This document shows, piece after piece, positions 1 through 8,401 of a stretch of DNA of 42,783 nucleotides. The notes beneath the pieces were generated by a model. It saw only the letters and a program-made list of their open reading frames with translations. It searched no databases and was not told where the DNA came from. This DNA comes from an uncultured Prevotella sp. Its GTDB lineage: Bacteria; Bacteroidota; Bacteroidia; Bacteroidales; Bacteroidaceae. A program made the translations under genes and the position numbers. The stretch is taken from contig CAJOPE010000140.1 in NCBI GenBank assembly GCA_905236815.1, forward strand, positions 1 through 42,783, given 5' to 3'. The number at the start of each line of letters is the position of its first letter. The stretch's first letter is position 1.

Positions 1-2
1 CA

Positions 3-908
3 AAAACTTTTGGACATTCCTTCTCTTTCCTCTTGATTTTTAAGACTTTAAGGGCAAGCTATTTGCAAGTGGGAAACTTTAGTAATAGAATACCATTTTC
101 TACTATTCTATTTATGGTAAACCTCACAATGGGTTTTCTGTCGCTGTTTATCCTAATAAGACTGTTAGCCAGAATAGATCATAGGATATTTGGGATTAGT
201 TATAATAATGTTTGCTATATCTTTAAGATACTTCTACTAGTATCGTTTTTTTTCCTCTCTTTTTTACTTGTACTGCGATGGATAATCAGTGAAAACATCC
301 CTTTGAGTAATGGTTATGAGTCGATGTTGAGTGCGGCTTGGTTTGTTATGCTTATAAGTATCATCTTCTCATATCGTCTCAAAGATCTACCATCTTATTA
401 TATGACGCAATTCGGCTTTTTGCTTTCAGGCTTTCTTCTCCTTGTTAGTCATATCAATCAAATGGATCCTGCTATTGGTCGTATTATGCCCGTATTGAAT
501 TCACCATTATTAAGCATCCATGTAAGCATTATCATGATGAGTTATGCTTTATTGGCACTAACATTTGTGTGTGGATTGCTTGGGTTATTAATGAAATCGC
601 AAGCAGAGATGCTCCAAGTACTCAGTCGCATTCTTCTTTATCCAGCTATCACCACTATGGGATTGGGTATATTCATTGGTGCTGTTTGGGCGAATATAAG
701 CTGGGGTACTTATTGGAGCTGGGATCCGAAGGAGACGTGGGCATTGATAACCTTTATGATCTATGCTGTTGTGCTTCATACTCAGTCCTATCCCATATTC
801 CGTGATAGCAAACTATATCATTTATATATGGTATTTGCATTCCTGAGTATTATTATGACCTATTTTGGGGTTAATTATATCCTTGGAGGTATGCATTCTT
901 ATGCATAG
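3..908 (+). CDS. ccsA: Cytochrome c assembly protein CcsA/ResC type, 5' truncated
   Basis: The frame is open to the left edge, so this is the 3' part of a longer gene; the TTG at 33 is probably an internal codon. The product is a multi-spanning membrane protein with long hydrophobic segments throughout. Near the C-terminus it carries the tryptophan-rich signature WGTYWSWDPKETWALI, the periplasmic heme-handling motif of CcsA/ResC/CcmC proteins. The upstream motif PLSNGYESMLSAAW is also typical of CcsA. The family passes heme to apocytochrome c on the periplasmic side. In Bacteroidales such proteins often follow a ResB-like part in one polypeptide and lie beside nitrite reductase genes; both would be outside the window, so a CcsB-CcsA fusion is an inference. 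It converges on xpt with a 10-bp gap. Confidence 0.85.
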   Translation, partial: KTFGHSFSFLLIFKTLRASYLQVGNFSNRIPFSTILFMVNLTMGFLSLFILIRLLARIDHRIFGISYNNVCYIFKILLLVSFFFLSFLLVLRWIISENIPLSNGYESMLSAAWFVMLISIIFSYRLKDLPSYYMTQFGFLLSGFLLLVSHINQMDPAIGRIMPVLNSPLLSIHVSIIMMSYALLALTFVCGLLGLLMKSQAEMLQVLSRILLYPAITTMGLGIFIGAVWANISWGTYWSWDPKETWALITFMIYAVVLHTQSYPIFRDSKLYHLYMVFAFLSIIMTYFGVNYILGGMHSYA

Positions 909-912
909 AATG
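890..912 (+). terminator. Small hairpin at the ccsA stop codon
   Basis: TATGCAT at 890-896 and ATGCATA at 901-907 form a 7-bp stem with a 4-nt loop ending at the TAG stop. An alternative 6-bp pairing, CATTCT with AGAATG (894-899 and 907-912), encloses the stop region. There is no clear T run, so a terminator role is only possible. Confidence 0.35.
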
Positions 913-918
913 ATGTTC

Positions 919-1488
919 TTATCTGATTTTAATCTCGCAATTATCTAATGACTCGATAATTGCGAGAGACTCAATCTTGTTCACTCCATTCTGCTGAAGT
1001 AGTTCTCTTCCGTGCTGAAAAGCCTTCTCGATGATGAATCCCATACCGACTACTGTAGCCCCGGCCTGATTGCAAAGGTCGATAATGCCTTTGCCTGCAT
1101 TGCCATAGGCAAGGAAATCATCGATAAAGAGAACGCGGTCGTCCTTGGTGAGATATTCCTTGCTGATGACCATATTATAATCGCGCTGCTTGGTAAAGGA
1201 ATGAACGGTGGTTTGAAGCAGAGAATCCATGGTAGAAGGCTGCTTCTTCTTGGCAAATACCACAGGAAGTTCCATCAGATAGCCCAGCATAATGGCTGGG
1301 GCAATACCTGATGCTTCTACAGTGATGATTTTGTTGATATCCTCCTTGGCAAACAGTTTGATGAATTCTATTGCTATCTGCTTCATCAGATATGGATCAA
1401 GCTGATGATTGATGAACTTGTCAACTTTCAATATACCACCTGGATAGCATTTGCCATCTTTCAGGATTCTATCTTTCAATACCTTCAT
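919..1488 (-). CDS. xpt: Xanthine phosphoribosyltransferase
   Basis: The 189-residue product is full length for Xpt, which makes XMP from xanthine and PRPP in cytosolic purine salvage. It aligns by eye with Bacillus Xpt throughout: an N-terminal [13 protein letters not shown] segment, [13 protein letters not shown], and the PRPP-binding signature [17 protein letters not shown], with paired Asp residues followed by the loop that holds the phosphate. The family's SFTKQ segment is also present. It is the last gene of the clcA-fmt-tsaC-xpt run, 31 bp after tsaC. No purine riboswitch is visible upstream. The 3' coding end contains a perfect hairpin, listed separately. Confidence 0.93.
   Translation of the reverse strand: MKVLKDRILKDGKCYPGGILKVDKFINHQLDPYLMKQIAIEFIKLFAKEDINKIITVEASGIAPAIMLGYLMELPVVFAKKKQPSTMDSLLQTTVHSFTKQRDYNMVISKEYLTKDDRVLFIDDFLAYGNAGKGIIDLCNQAGATVVGMGFIIEKAFQHGRELLQQNGVNKIESLAIIESLDNCEIKIR
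933..967 (-). terminator. 13-bp hairpin inside the 3' end of xpt
   Basis: TCTCGCAATTATC (933-945) and GATAATTGCGAGA (955-967) are exact reverse complements around a 9-nt loop. The whole structure lies within the last codons of xpt, 12 bp before its stop. On the minus strand it is followed only by a short A/T stretch, so it could be a terminator or a 3'-end stabiliser between the convergent xpt and ccsA. Confidence 0.5.
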
Positions 1489-1513
1489 ACTATTTTTCTC
1501 TACATAATTAGAA

Positions 1514-1534
1514 ATTATCCTACTTGCGGATAAT
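1514..1534 (-). terminator. Hairpin around the tsaC stop codon
   Basis: ATTATCC (1514-1520) pairs with GGATAAT (1528-1534) across a 7-nt loop. The TAG stop of tsaC (1520-1522) sits at the stem-loop junction. There is no T run, and xpt follows downstream, so full termination here seems unlikely. Confidence 0.35.
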
Positions 1535-2098
1535 GGTTACTGCTCCATCTTTTTCCAACTTTACGATAGAAGATGGAGTGTGAGGCAGGTGCTCCTGACG
1601 GCGAGTCCAGCAAACATAGTCGACAGCCTCAAGAATCTTAGGGTCGATGTCGCCATAGTTCTGAGCAGTTTCTTCACCGCTGATGTTGGCGCTTGTGCTA
1701 ACGATAGGCTTCTGCATACGATAGCAGAGTTCATGAGAGAACTTCTCTTTAGTGATGCGAACTGCAAGACTTCCATCTTCGGCAACCAGATTATTGGCCA
1801 CGCCATTGGCATCATCCAGAATTACTGTAGTTGGTTTTGCTGACTCAGAGATAGAGTCGAACAATTGCCAGGCAACATTTGGAATGTTGCGGAAGTAGCG
1901 CTGAAGGCGCACATCACTATCTACCAAGCAGATGAGTGCTTTACTATCGTCGCGCTGCTTTATTTTGTAGACCTTGGCAACAGCCTCGGAATTGGTAGCA
2001 TCACAGCCGATGCCCCAAACAGTATCTGTAGGGTAGAGTATAACGCCACCTTTGCGCATGCACTCTACTGCTTTTTTTACATCTTCTTCAAATGTCAT
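1520..2098 (-). CDS. tsaC: L-threonylcarbamoyladenylate synthase (Sua5/YciO/YrdC family)
   Basis: This enzyme makes threonylcarbamoyl-AMP from threonine, bicarbonate and ATP, the first step of t6A formation at position 37 of ANN-decoding tRNAs. The 192-residue product shows the family signatures [20 protein letters not shown] near the N-terminus, the KxR-type motif in [12 protein letters not shown], and SLAVRITKE and [10 protein letters not shown] further on. The start at 2098 (MTFEEDVKK) is chosen because the longer frame would begin inside fmt and adds 20 residues without family likeness. It leaves a 4-bp gap after the fmt stop, consistent with translational coupling. The protein is the short YrdC form without a C-terminal Sua5 domain. 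Confidence 0.9.
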   Translation of the reverse strand: MTFEEDVKKAVECMRKGGVILYPTDTVWGIGCDATNSEAVAKVYKIKQRDDSKALICLVDSDVRLQRYFRNIPNVAWQLFDSISESAKPTTVILDDANGVANNLVAEDGSLAVRITKEKFSHELCYRMQKPIVSTSANISGEETAQNYGDIDPKILEAVDYVCWTRRQEHLPHTPSSIVKLEKDGAVTIIRK

Positions 2099-2102
2099 AA
2101 TG

Positions 2103-3056
2103 TTATAATGCTTTAAATTGATCGATATTCTTGTTTCCGTTGAGGAATGATTTTGCATCCATACGCTTCTTTCCTGAAAGCTGCAGCATCAATAGTTCCA
2201 ACCATTCATCCTGGCAGGCGATGAGCAATTGCTTTCCGTCGATGTAGAGTGTTCCAGGCTCAGCATTGCATGCTTTGCCGGTCTTGGCAGTCTGGAATAT
2301 CTTGAGCACGGAATTATTGTTGAGATTTGTCCATGCTCCTGGATATGGGCTAAGACCTCTAACAAAATCATAGACCTTCTTGGCAGGCTGGTTCCAGTTA
2401 ATCATACAAGTTTCCTTGAAAATCTTCGGAGCATGTTTCAACTCACCTTCTTCCGACTGAGGAATAGAGTCAATCTCGCCATTTCCTGCAATCAGTTGGT
2501 CGATCGTCTCTGTGGCAATCTTTGCACCTAAATGCATCAAACCATCATATACATATTCCACATCTGCATCATCTGGGATAGGAAAACGCTTCTGTTGGAT
2601 GATGCGGCCTGTATCTATGTCCTTGTCAAGGAAGAAAGTGGTAACTCCTGTTTCGGTCTCACCATTGATGACCGCCCAATTGATAGGCGCAGCACCACGA
2701 TACTGAGGCAGAAGAGCAGCATGCACATTAAAGGTACCAAAACGAGGCATATCCCACACTACTTCTGGCAGCATACGGAAAGCCACTACCACTTGGAGGT
2801 CGGCATTATAGCTGCGAAGTTCTTCCACAAATGCTGGGTCCTTCATCTTTACAGGCTGAAGAACAGGCAGGTTTTGCGAAAGGGCGTACTTCTTGACCTC
2901 GGAAGGCTGAAGTGTATCCTGATGACGACCTACAGGTTTGTCAGGCTGGGTAACAACAGCTACTACATTATAGCCGCCTTCTACAAGTGTCTTTAGGGAC
3001 TCCACCGCAAACTCAGGGGTTCCCATGAATATGATTCTAAGATCTTTCTTCTCCAT
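2103..3056 (-). CDS. fmt: Methionyl-tRNA formyltransferase
   Basis: Fmt transfers a formyl group from 10-formyltetrahydrofolate to initiator Met-tRNA. The 317-residue length is normal. The N-terminal domain begins RIIFMGTPEFAVESL, followed by VVTQPDKPVGR. The folate/catalytic region reads FNVHAALLPQYRGAAPINWA, which carries the conserved Asn-His and the SLLP-like loop (here ALLP), and the catalytic aspartate lies in GVTTFFLDKDIDTG. A smaller C-terminal domain from about residue 205 binds tRNA (INWNQPAKKVYDFVRGLSPYPGAW). It lies 15 bp after clcA and 4 bp before tsaC, so these are probably cotranscribed. Confidence 0.96.
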   Translation of the reverse strand: MEKKDLRIIFMGTPEFAVESLKTLVEGGYNVVAVVTQPDKPVGRHQDTLQPSEVKKYALSQNLPVLQPVKMKDPAFVEELRSYNADLQVVVAFRMLPEVVWDMPRFGTFNVHAALLPQYRGAAPINWAVINGETETGVTTFFLDKDIDTGRIIQQKRFPIPDDADVEYVYDGLMHLGAKIATETIDQLIAGNGEIDSIPQSEEGELKHAPKIFKETCMINWNQPAKKVYDFVRGLSPYPGAWTNLNNNSVLKIFQTAKTGKACNAEPGTLYIDGKQLLIACQDEWLELLMLQLSGKKRMDAKSFLNGNKNIDQFKAL

Positions 3057-3071
3057 TTGCTAGATTTCTTT

Positions 3072-4871
3072 TTATTCAGCCGATAGGTCGGCAACAATTC
3101 TTCGATAGGTCGCATACATCTTCACACGACTGATGTAGCCAACTAGACGGTGGTTCACATCCACAACAGGAAGTTGGGCAGCATCTGTCTTGTCGAATTT
3201 CTCCATGATCTCATCCATTGGGTCATTCTCGCCAATGGTGGCATCAGGATCACGCATCAACTGCTTTACAGTGAAATGATTGTAAAGCTCTGTTCGGAAG
3301 ATGATGTGACGAATGCGGGTGATATCAACAACCCCCAGCAAAACTCCACTTGTATCGAGCACAGGCAGGAAGTTGTTGTTGCTTCGGCTGATCTCCTGGG
3401 CAAGTCTTCCCATTGAGAGATCAGGACCGATAGGGTGATAGTCTTTATCAATAATCGCCTTAACACTCATCAGAGTGAGGGCGGAATTGTCGATGTGATG
3501 GGTGAGAAGTTTACCTTCTCTTGCCAGACGAAGCGCATAAATACTATGACTTTCGAAGATACTGATGGTGAGAAAGGCACTGATACATACAATCATCAAA
3601 GGTATAAAGAGCTGATAGCCACCTGTGAGTTCGGCAATCAGGAAGATACCTGTGAGTGGTGCATGCATTACACCAGCCATTACTCCTGCCATTCCCATCA
3701 GAGTGAAGTTCTGCTCAGGAATGTAGATTCCTATCTGATACTGATTCCAGAATCGGGAGAAAAGGAATCCTGCAAAACCTCCAATAAAGAGGGATGGGGC
3801 GAAGGTACCACCACATCCGCCTGCACCATTGGTGGCTGAGGTGGCAAACACCTTGAATATAATTACAAGACCTACATATACTAGTAGCAGGTTGGAATGG
3901 CCATAGAAGATTGAATTGTTCATAATTGTTCCCCAGTCGGCCATAGTCTTACCGCTCAGGAAGACATTCACACTGGAATAACCTTCACCATAAAGGGAAG
4001 GGAATAAGAAGATGAGGGAACTCAGCATTAATCCACCAAAGATTAGTTTGATATATGGATAATGGGAGAGCTTTGCGAACCAGCCCTCGCAGGTGCTCAT
4101 CATTCGCATGAAGTACAGACTGGTGAAACCGCAGAAGATACCTAGGAGAATGCAGGCTGGAGTGCGGGCAACTTCCCAAGGATCCTGTAGGACAAAGTTG
4201 AAGAGCGAGGTATCGCCCTGGAATATCGTAGTGAATGTGGTTGCGGTTACGCAGGAAATCAGGATAGGAAGCAGCGAAGCCATGGAAAGATCGACCATAA
4301 GAATTTCCAGGGTAAAGACCAATCCTGCTATAGGCGCTCGGAAGACTCCTGCAATAGCGGCACTTGCACCACAACCAACTAGTAGAATCATGGTCTTTGC
4401 ATCTACCTTGAATAATTGTCCAAGGTTACTGCCAATGGCTGAACCAGTGAGCACGATAGGTGCCTCTGCTCCTACAGATCCACCAAATCCGATCGTAATG
4501 CTAGAGGCAATCACGGATGACCAGCAGTTGTGACCTTTTAATCGGGCTCGTTTGGTGGCAATTGCGTAGAGCACTCGGGTAATACCATGGGAGATGTTGT
4601 CTCTCACAATATACTTGATGAAGAGGGAGGTGAGATAGATTCCCACAATTGGGAACAAGAGGAAAAGCCAGTTGTAAGAGGTGGCATCAAATCCTGATGT
4701 GAGCATGATTTGGATTTGATGAATGATAGAATGAAGAACAAGAGCTGCTATAGCGGCAAAGAAACCGATAACAAAAGACAGAATAAGTAACATCTGTCGA
4801 TCGGAAATGTGTTTCTGCCGCCAGTTGATAAAGTTGTCCTTCCAAGTTTCTCGTTCTACAAATTCTTTCAT
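3072..4871 (-). CDS. clcA: ClC-family chloride channel/transporter with C-terminal CBS pair
   Basis: The 599-residue inner-membrane protein has the ClC fold: about a dozen hydrophobic helices, then two CBS domains from roughly residue 470 that can bind nucleotides. The selectivity-filter motif appears as GSVGAEAPIVLTG, a variant of the usual GREGP that keeps the gating Glu. GGTFAPSLFIGG matches the conserved GxFxP motif. In the segment APIAGLVFTLEIL the position of the internal proton glutamate of E. coli ClcA (second Glu of its EE pair) appears to be Ile, so coupling may differ from the 2 Cl-/1 H+ exchanger. The ion carried cannot be fixed from sequence; chloride is the family default. It is first in the clcA-fmt-tsaC-xpt run and has a consensus promoter. 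Confidence 0.9.
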   Translation of the reverse strand: MKEFVERETWKDNFINWRQKHISDRQMLLILSFVIGFFAAIAALVLHSIIHQIQIMLTSGFDATSYNWLFLLFPIVGIYLTSLFIKYIVRDNISHGITRVLYAIATKRARLKGHNCWSSVIASSITIGFGGSVGAEAPIVLTGSAIGSNLGQLFKVDAKTMILLVGCGASAAIAGVFRAPIAGLVFTLEILMVDLSMASLLPILISCVTATTFTTIFQGDTSLFNFVLQDPWEVARTPACILLGIFCGFTSLYFMRMMSTCEGWFAKLSHYPYIKLIFGGLMLSSLIFLFPSLYGEGYSSVNVFLSGKTMADWGTIMNNSIFYGHSNLLLVYVGLVIIFKVFATSATNGAGGCGGTFAPSLFIGGFAGFLFSRFWNQYQIGIYIPEQNFTLMGMAGVMAGVMHAPLTGIFLIAELTGGYQLFIPLMIVCISAFLTISIFESHSIYALRLAREGKLLTHHIDNSALTLMSVKAIIDKDYHPIGPDLSMGRLAQEISRSNNNFLPVLDTSGVLLGVVDITRIRHIIFRTELYNHFTVKQLMRDPDATIGENDPMDEIMEKFDKTDAAQLPVVDVNHRLVGYISRVKMYATYRRIVADLSAE

Positions 4872-4903
4872 TTACCTTTTACAAATTGCTTAAAACCAAA
4901 ATA

Positions 4904-4935
4904 CAAAGATATAGAATAAATTGGATATATGCAAA
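4904..4935 (-). promoter_or_regulatory. Consensus Bacteroidetes promoter for clcA operon
   Basis: Read on the minus strand, TTTG (4932-4935) is followed after exactly 20 nt by TATCTTTG (4904-4911), matching the -33 and -7 consensus of the Bacteroidetes primary sigma factor. The clcA start is 32 nt downstream of the -7 box. Confidence 0.75.
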
Positions 4936-4960
4936 ATTAAAAGTCATTTTCTTAAAAAAC

Positions 4961-5004
4961 AAAGACAAAAAACTGTAATGTTAGAGCTACAGTTTTTTGT
5001 CTTT
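4961..5004 (-). terminator. Intrinsic terminator after feoB
   Basis: A perfect 17-bp stem: 4961-4977 (AAAGACAAAAAACTGTA) pairs with 4988-5004 across a 10-nt loop. On the minus strand the stem is followed by GTTTTTTAAG, a good U-rich tail. It separates feoB from the clcA promoter. Confidence 0.8.
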
Positions 5005-5032
5005 ACTGATATGGGTATCTTTATCAATTCAT

Positions 5033-7498
5033 TCAAATCAACAACATTCCCACTTGGAACACAATGGCTGAAACCACCCAGGCGAGGAGTGTGGTGTAAA
5101 TCGCTGCAAATGACGCCCACTTCCAACTTCCTGTCTCACCCTTGATGGCTGCAATAGTAGCAATACAAGGAAAATAGAGTAATACAAATAACAAGAAGCA
5201 ATAAGCTGTAAGTCTTGCTATCGGCTCTGCCTCTTCAATACTTACGTTGTGCTTTGTGGCAACGTCAGCAGTAAATAACTGGTGGAGTTTCTTGTATTTT
5301 CCCCCTTCACTGCTCACTTCGGTATCATCTCCAAAACTATCGTCATTGCTGTAGAGGACACCCATTGTGGAAGCAACAATCTCCTTCGCACCAATGCCGG
5401 CCACTAATCCAACATCCAGTTTCCAATTGAATCCTTGTGGTGAAAACACAGGTTCTATCGTCTTACCGATTCTGCCAATATAGCTCTGTTCCTGTTGAGC
5501 TTGATTGTCTAACTGCTCGTTATGAGGGAAATAGCCTAATGCCCATACCAGAACACTGGCAACAAGGATGATTCCTCCCATTTTTTTAAGATACTGCTTG
5601 CCTTTTTCCCAGGTATGTCGGCCTAGGGCTTTCCATGTAGGGAAACGGTAAGGTGGCAGTTCCATAACGAAAGGCGTGTCTTCGCCCTTGATGACAAACT
5701 TGGTGAATATCTTGCTGAAGATAATCGCCATGAGCACTCCACAAAGGTAGAGTGACATCATGATGAGTGACTGGTATTTTACAGCAAAGAATGAACCTAT
5801 AATCATTATATAAATAGGAATACGTGCCTCGCAACTCATCAATGGGAGTATCAGCATTGTTACAAGTCGACTTCTTCTACTTTCGATGGTTCGGGTTGAC
5901 ATCACCGCTGGTACATTACAGCCAAAGCCCATGATAAGAGGGATGAAAGATTTTCCATGCAATCCCATTTTATGCATCAGGCGATCCATAATGAATGCTG
6001 CTCTTGACATATATCCGCTGTCCTCCATGAACGAAATGAAGAAATAGAGGATAAGAATCTGTGGAAGAAAGACAATTACACTGCCCACACCTCCGATAAT
6101 ACCATCAATAATCATCGCCTTGACGGGTCCTTCTGGCATATATTGTCCGATAAGCTCACTCAATGCGGCAATTCCTGTCTCAATCCAGTCCATAGGATAG
6201 GCTCCAAGGGTGAAGGTTACCCAGAACATTATCACAAGAAGTAGAAGGAAAATCGGGAATCCAATATATTTATTGGTGAGGATATGATCCAGTAGATGGG
6301 TCATCTGATATGTATCCTCTGCATGACCAGTAGCATATTGTGCCTCCTTTAGTGCTCCGTGAATAAATCCATATTTTGCATCCATTACAGCAGTTTCGCT
6401 GTCTTGAAGCGTCTCTTCCTTTACGCGGTTGGCTGCATGGTCGCGATGCTCAAATATTTCCTTGGCATCTGGCATGGTCTGGATATAACGTTCCACATCC
6501 TTGTCCTTTTCCAATAGCTTGATGGCAAGGTAGCGGGTAGAGTAGCGCTGACGAACATCGTTCTCTTTCTTCAAGTGATCTTGAATCTCAGCAATACCAT
6601 TCTCGATTTCATGACCATGATTGATGTGGATATGTCGATAGTGTGGATCCTCGCCCTCTCGCATTTCATAAATGCGAATCACCTCGTGGAACAGATTCTC
6701 AACACCACGACCATTGGTGAATACAGTAGGAATCATAGGCACGCCAAAGAGCTTGCCTAATTTATCGAAGTTCACATGGTCACCTCGTTTCTCTGTTTCA
6801 TCAAACATGTTGAGGGCTACCACCATCTTCACGTGCATATCAATAAGCTGGGTAGTGAGATAGAGGTTGCGCTCCAGATTACTGGAGTCAATCACATTGA
6901 TGACAATATCAGGAGTATGTTCTACAAGTTGTTTTCTTACATAGAGTTCCTCTGGTGAATAGGCAGATAGGGAATAGGTGCCAGGAAGGTCGACTAGGTT
7001 GAAAGTATATCCTTCATATTCTGCTTTGCCAACTTTGGCATCTACAGTTACACCAGAATAGTTACCCACACGTTCATGGGCACCTGAAGCAAAATTGAAA
7101 AGGGAAGTCTTGCCACAATTAGGGTTACCTACCAGTGCGACATTGATGACACGATGTCGGTTGTTGGCTTCAGCCTCCAGCATCTTGTCATCAGTGTCAT
7201 TGGCTTCGCATGTTTTACTCAGAGGTTCCTGCTCAAGGAGAGTATCCTGCTCCTGTTTGATGGCTTTTGCCTCAACGGCAGATACCACCTCAATCTGGTC
7301 GGCCTCACTATGTCGAAGTGACACCTCGTATCCCATAATGCGATATTTAACAGGATCTTTCAGAGGAGCGTTGAGTAAAACCTCAACCATTTTTCCTTTG
7401 ATGAATCCCATTTCTATGATTCGTTTGCGAAAACCACCATGACCATATACCTTAACGATCATGCCCTTTTCGCCTGTTTTCAGTTCTGATAGCTTCAT
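5033..7498 (-). CDS. feoB: Ferrous iron transporter, FeoA-FeoB fusion
   Basis: An 821-residue fusion for uptake of Fe2+ across the inner membrane. Residues 1-75 are a FeoA/SH3-like domain (MKLSELKTGEKGMIVKV). After a charged linker comes the cytosolic G domain: G1 GNPNCGKTS at about 124-132, switch I GNYSGVTVD, and G3 DLPGTYSL. A helical guanine-dissociation-inhibitor-like spacer follows, then a membrane domain with Gate repeats (PLIMGFGCNVPAVMSTRTIE and ASVLVWALGYFP) and a C-terminal hydrophobic pair. The Cys in GFGCNVPA and the IGAKEIVAST motif are typical of FeoB. FeoA-FeoB fusion is the usual Bacteroidetes arrangement. It appears monocistronic, with its own promoter, dyad and terminator. 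Regulation by iron is an inference. Confidence 0.96.
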   Translation of the reverse strand: MKLSELKTGEKGMIVKVYGHGGFRKRIIEMGFIKGKMVEVLLNAPLKDPVKYRIMGYEVSLRHSEADQIEVVSAVEAKAIKQEQDTLLEQEPLSKTCEANDTDDKMLEAEANNRHRVINVALVGNPNCGKTSLFNFASGAHERVGNYSGVTVDAKVGKAEYEGYTFNLVDLPGTYSLSAYSPEELYVRKQLVEHTPDIVINVIDSSNLERNLYLTTQLIDMHVKMVVALNMFDETEKRGDHVNFDKLGKLFGVPMIPTVFTNGRGVENLFHEVIRIYEMREGEDPHYRHIHINHGHEIENGIAEIQDHLKKENDVRQRYSTRYLAIKLLEKDKDVERYIQTMPDAKEIFEHRDHAANRVKEETLQDSETAVMDAKYGFIHGALKEAQYATGHAEDTYQMTHLLDHILTNKYIGFPIFLLLLVIMFWVTFTLGAYPMDWIETGIAALSELIGQYMPEGPVKAMIIDGIIGGVGSVIVFLPQILILYFFISFMEDSGYMSRAAFIMDRLMHKMGLHGKSFIPLIMGFGCNVPAVMSTRTIESRRSRLVTMLILPLMSCEARIPIYIMIIGSFFAVKYQSLIMMSLYLCGVLMAIIFSKIFTKFVIKGEDTPFVMELPPYRFPTWKALGRHTWEKGKQYLKKMGGIILVASVLVWALGYFPHNEQLDNQAQQEQSYIGRIGKTIEPVFSPQGFNWKLDVGLVAGIGAKEIVASTMGVLYSNDDSFGDDTEVSSEGGKYKKLHQLFTADVATKHNVSIEEAEPIARLTAYCFLLFVLLYFPCIATIAAIKGETGSWKWASFAAIYTTLLAWVVSAIVFQVGMLLI

Positions 7499-7528
7499 TC
7501 TATATTATCCTATCTTTTATTTTTCTCG

Positions 7529-7564
7529 CAAAGTTACAATAATTATTTTGCAACCGTGTTGCAA
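7529..7564 (-). promoter_or_regulatory. feoB promoter with perfect dyad, possible operator
   Basis: TAACTTTG on the minus strand (7529-7536) fits the -7 consensus. Just upstream, 7548-7564 is a perfect inverted repeat, TTGCAAC-CGT-GTTGCAA, lying over the expected -33 position where no good TTTG is seen. A second possible -7 box (TAACTTTG, 7575-7582, minus) lies further upstream. A repressor binding the dyad could block sigma contact; the identity of such a regulator is unknown. Confidence 0.55.
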
Positions 7565-7601
7565 TTCGTCCTCTCAAAGTTAAAATACCTATTAATGGGG
7601 A

Positions 7602-7617
7602 TGCCATTTAGATGGCA
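7602..7617 (-). terminator. Short hairpin with the ABC ATPase stop in its loop
   Basis: TGCCAT (7602-7607) pairs with ATGGCA (7612-7617); the 4-nt loop holds the TAA stop (7608-7610, minus). The stem is short and lacks a U tail, so function is uncertain. Confidence 0.3.
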
Positions 7618-8336
7618 AAGTAATCTTCCAGTTCTTTTTCTGCACTACTGTTCTCGTTTGCGAGATCCTTGATGATTACACCATGCTCCATAAGGGCAAT
7701 GCGATTACTGATCTCGATGGTGTGCTGAAGGTTGTGGGAAGATACCAGAATTGTTGCTCCTGTTTCCTTATTATATAAGGTGAGAAGTTTCTTCAAGACA
7801 TTCTGACTGGATGGGTCGAGGAAGTTGAAAGGTTCATCGAGTACAAGCAGTTGAGGCTTACCGATAAGGGCAGCTACGATTCCCACTTTCTGCTTGTTTC
7901 CTGCGGAAAGGTCGCGGATAAGTTTCTTTTGTCCAAGAATCTCACCACCCATGAACTGCTTTACCAATTCATTGATTTCGGATGATTCCTCAATAGCTGA
8001 GAAATCCTGACTATTGGTCTTAGCAATGAAATCGAAGTATTCTTCTGGCGAAAGGAAATTGATGAGGAAACCTTCATCAATGTAGGCACCTGTGTATTTT
8101 TTCCATTCCTCTGACTCGCTAGGATTGATTTCTTCTTGTGCATTTGAAGGAATCATAATTACGTTGCCTTCAGTAGCCTTTGTAAGATCGAGCATCAGTC
8201 GGAATAGGGTAGTTTTTCCGGCACCGTTATTACCAACGAGACCTAGAATGTCTCCAGATTCGATACGAAATTCGGGGATAGACACAACTGTCCTATCCCC
8301 GAATTGTTTGGTAAGATTATCGATTTTAATAATCAT
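7608..8336 (-). CDS. ABC transporter ATP-binding protein
   Basis: A 242-residue ATPase subunit with the standard order of motifs: Walker A GNNGAGKTT at residues 35-43, a Q-loop region around YIDEGF, the signature as LSAGNKQKVG, Walker B LLVLDEPFNFLDP, and the switch His in VSSHNL. The variant signature LSAGN in place of LSGGQ, and the resemblance to drug- or antibiotic-export type ATPases, suggest an exporter. No membrane subunit is adjacent, so the substrate cannot be named. It starts 52 bp after secA on the same strand and may be read through from it. Bacteroidales relatives are often paired with a DUF5687-type permease, which is not seen here. Confidence 0.85.
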   Translation of the reverse strand: MIIKIDNLTKQFGDRTVVSIPEFRIESGDILGLVGNNGAGKTTLFRLMLDLTKATEGNVIMIPSNAQEEINPSESEEWKKYTGAYIDEGFLINFLSPEEYFDFIAKTNSQDFSAIEESSEINELVKQFMGGEILGQKKLIRDLSAGNKQKVGIVAALIGKPQLLVLDEPFNFLDPSSQNVLKKLLTLYNKETGATILVSSHNLQHTIEISNRIALMEHGVIIKDLANENSSAEKELEDYFAI

Positions 8337-8378
8337 CTTTTTATCTATTAGTTTAAACTAATCACTTTGTTAGTGGCC

Positions 8379-8401
8379 AGACATCCGATTAGCGGATGTC
8401 T
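8379..8401 (-). terminator. Hairpin with the secA stop codon in its loop
   Basis: AGACATCCG (8379-8387) pairs perfectly with CGGATGTCT (8393-8401); the 5-nt loop contains the TAA stop of secA (8389-8391). No U run follows on the minus strand. Confidence 0.45.

Noticed and set aside
2099..2158. Longer tsaC start inside fmt
   Set aside because: The extra 20 residues overlap fmt by 56 bp and have no likeness to the family, whereas MTFEEDVKK begins the normal domain.
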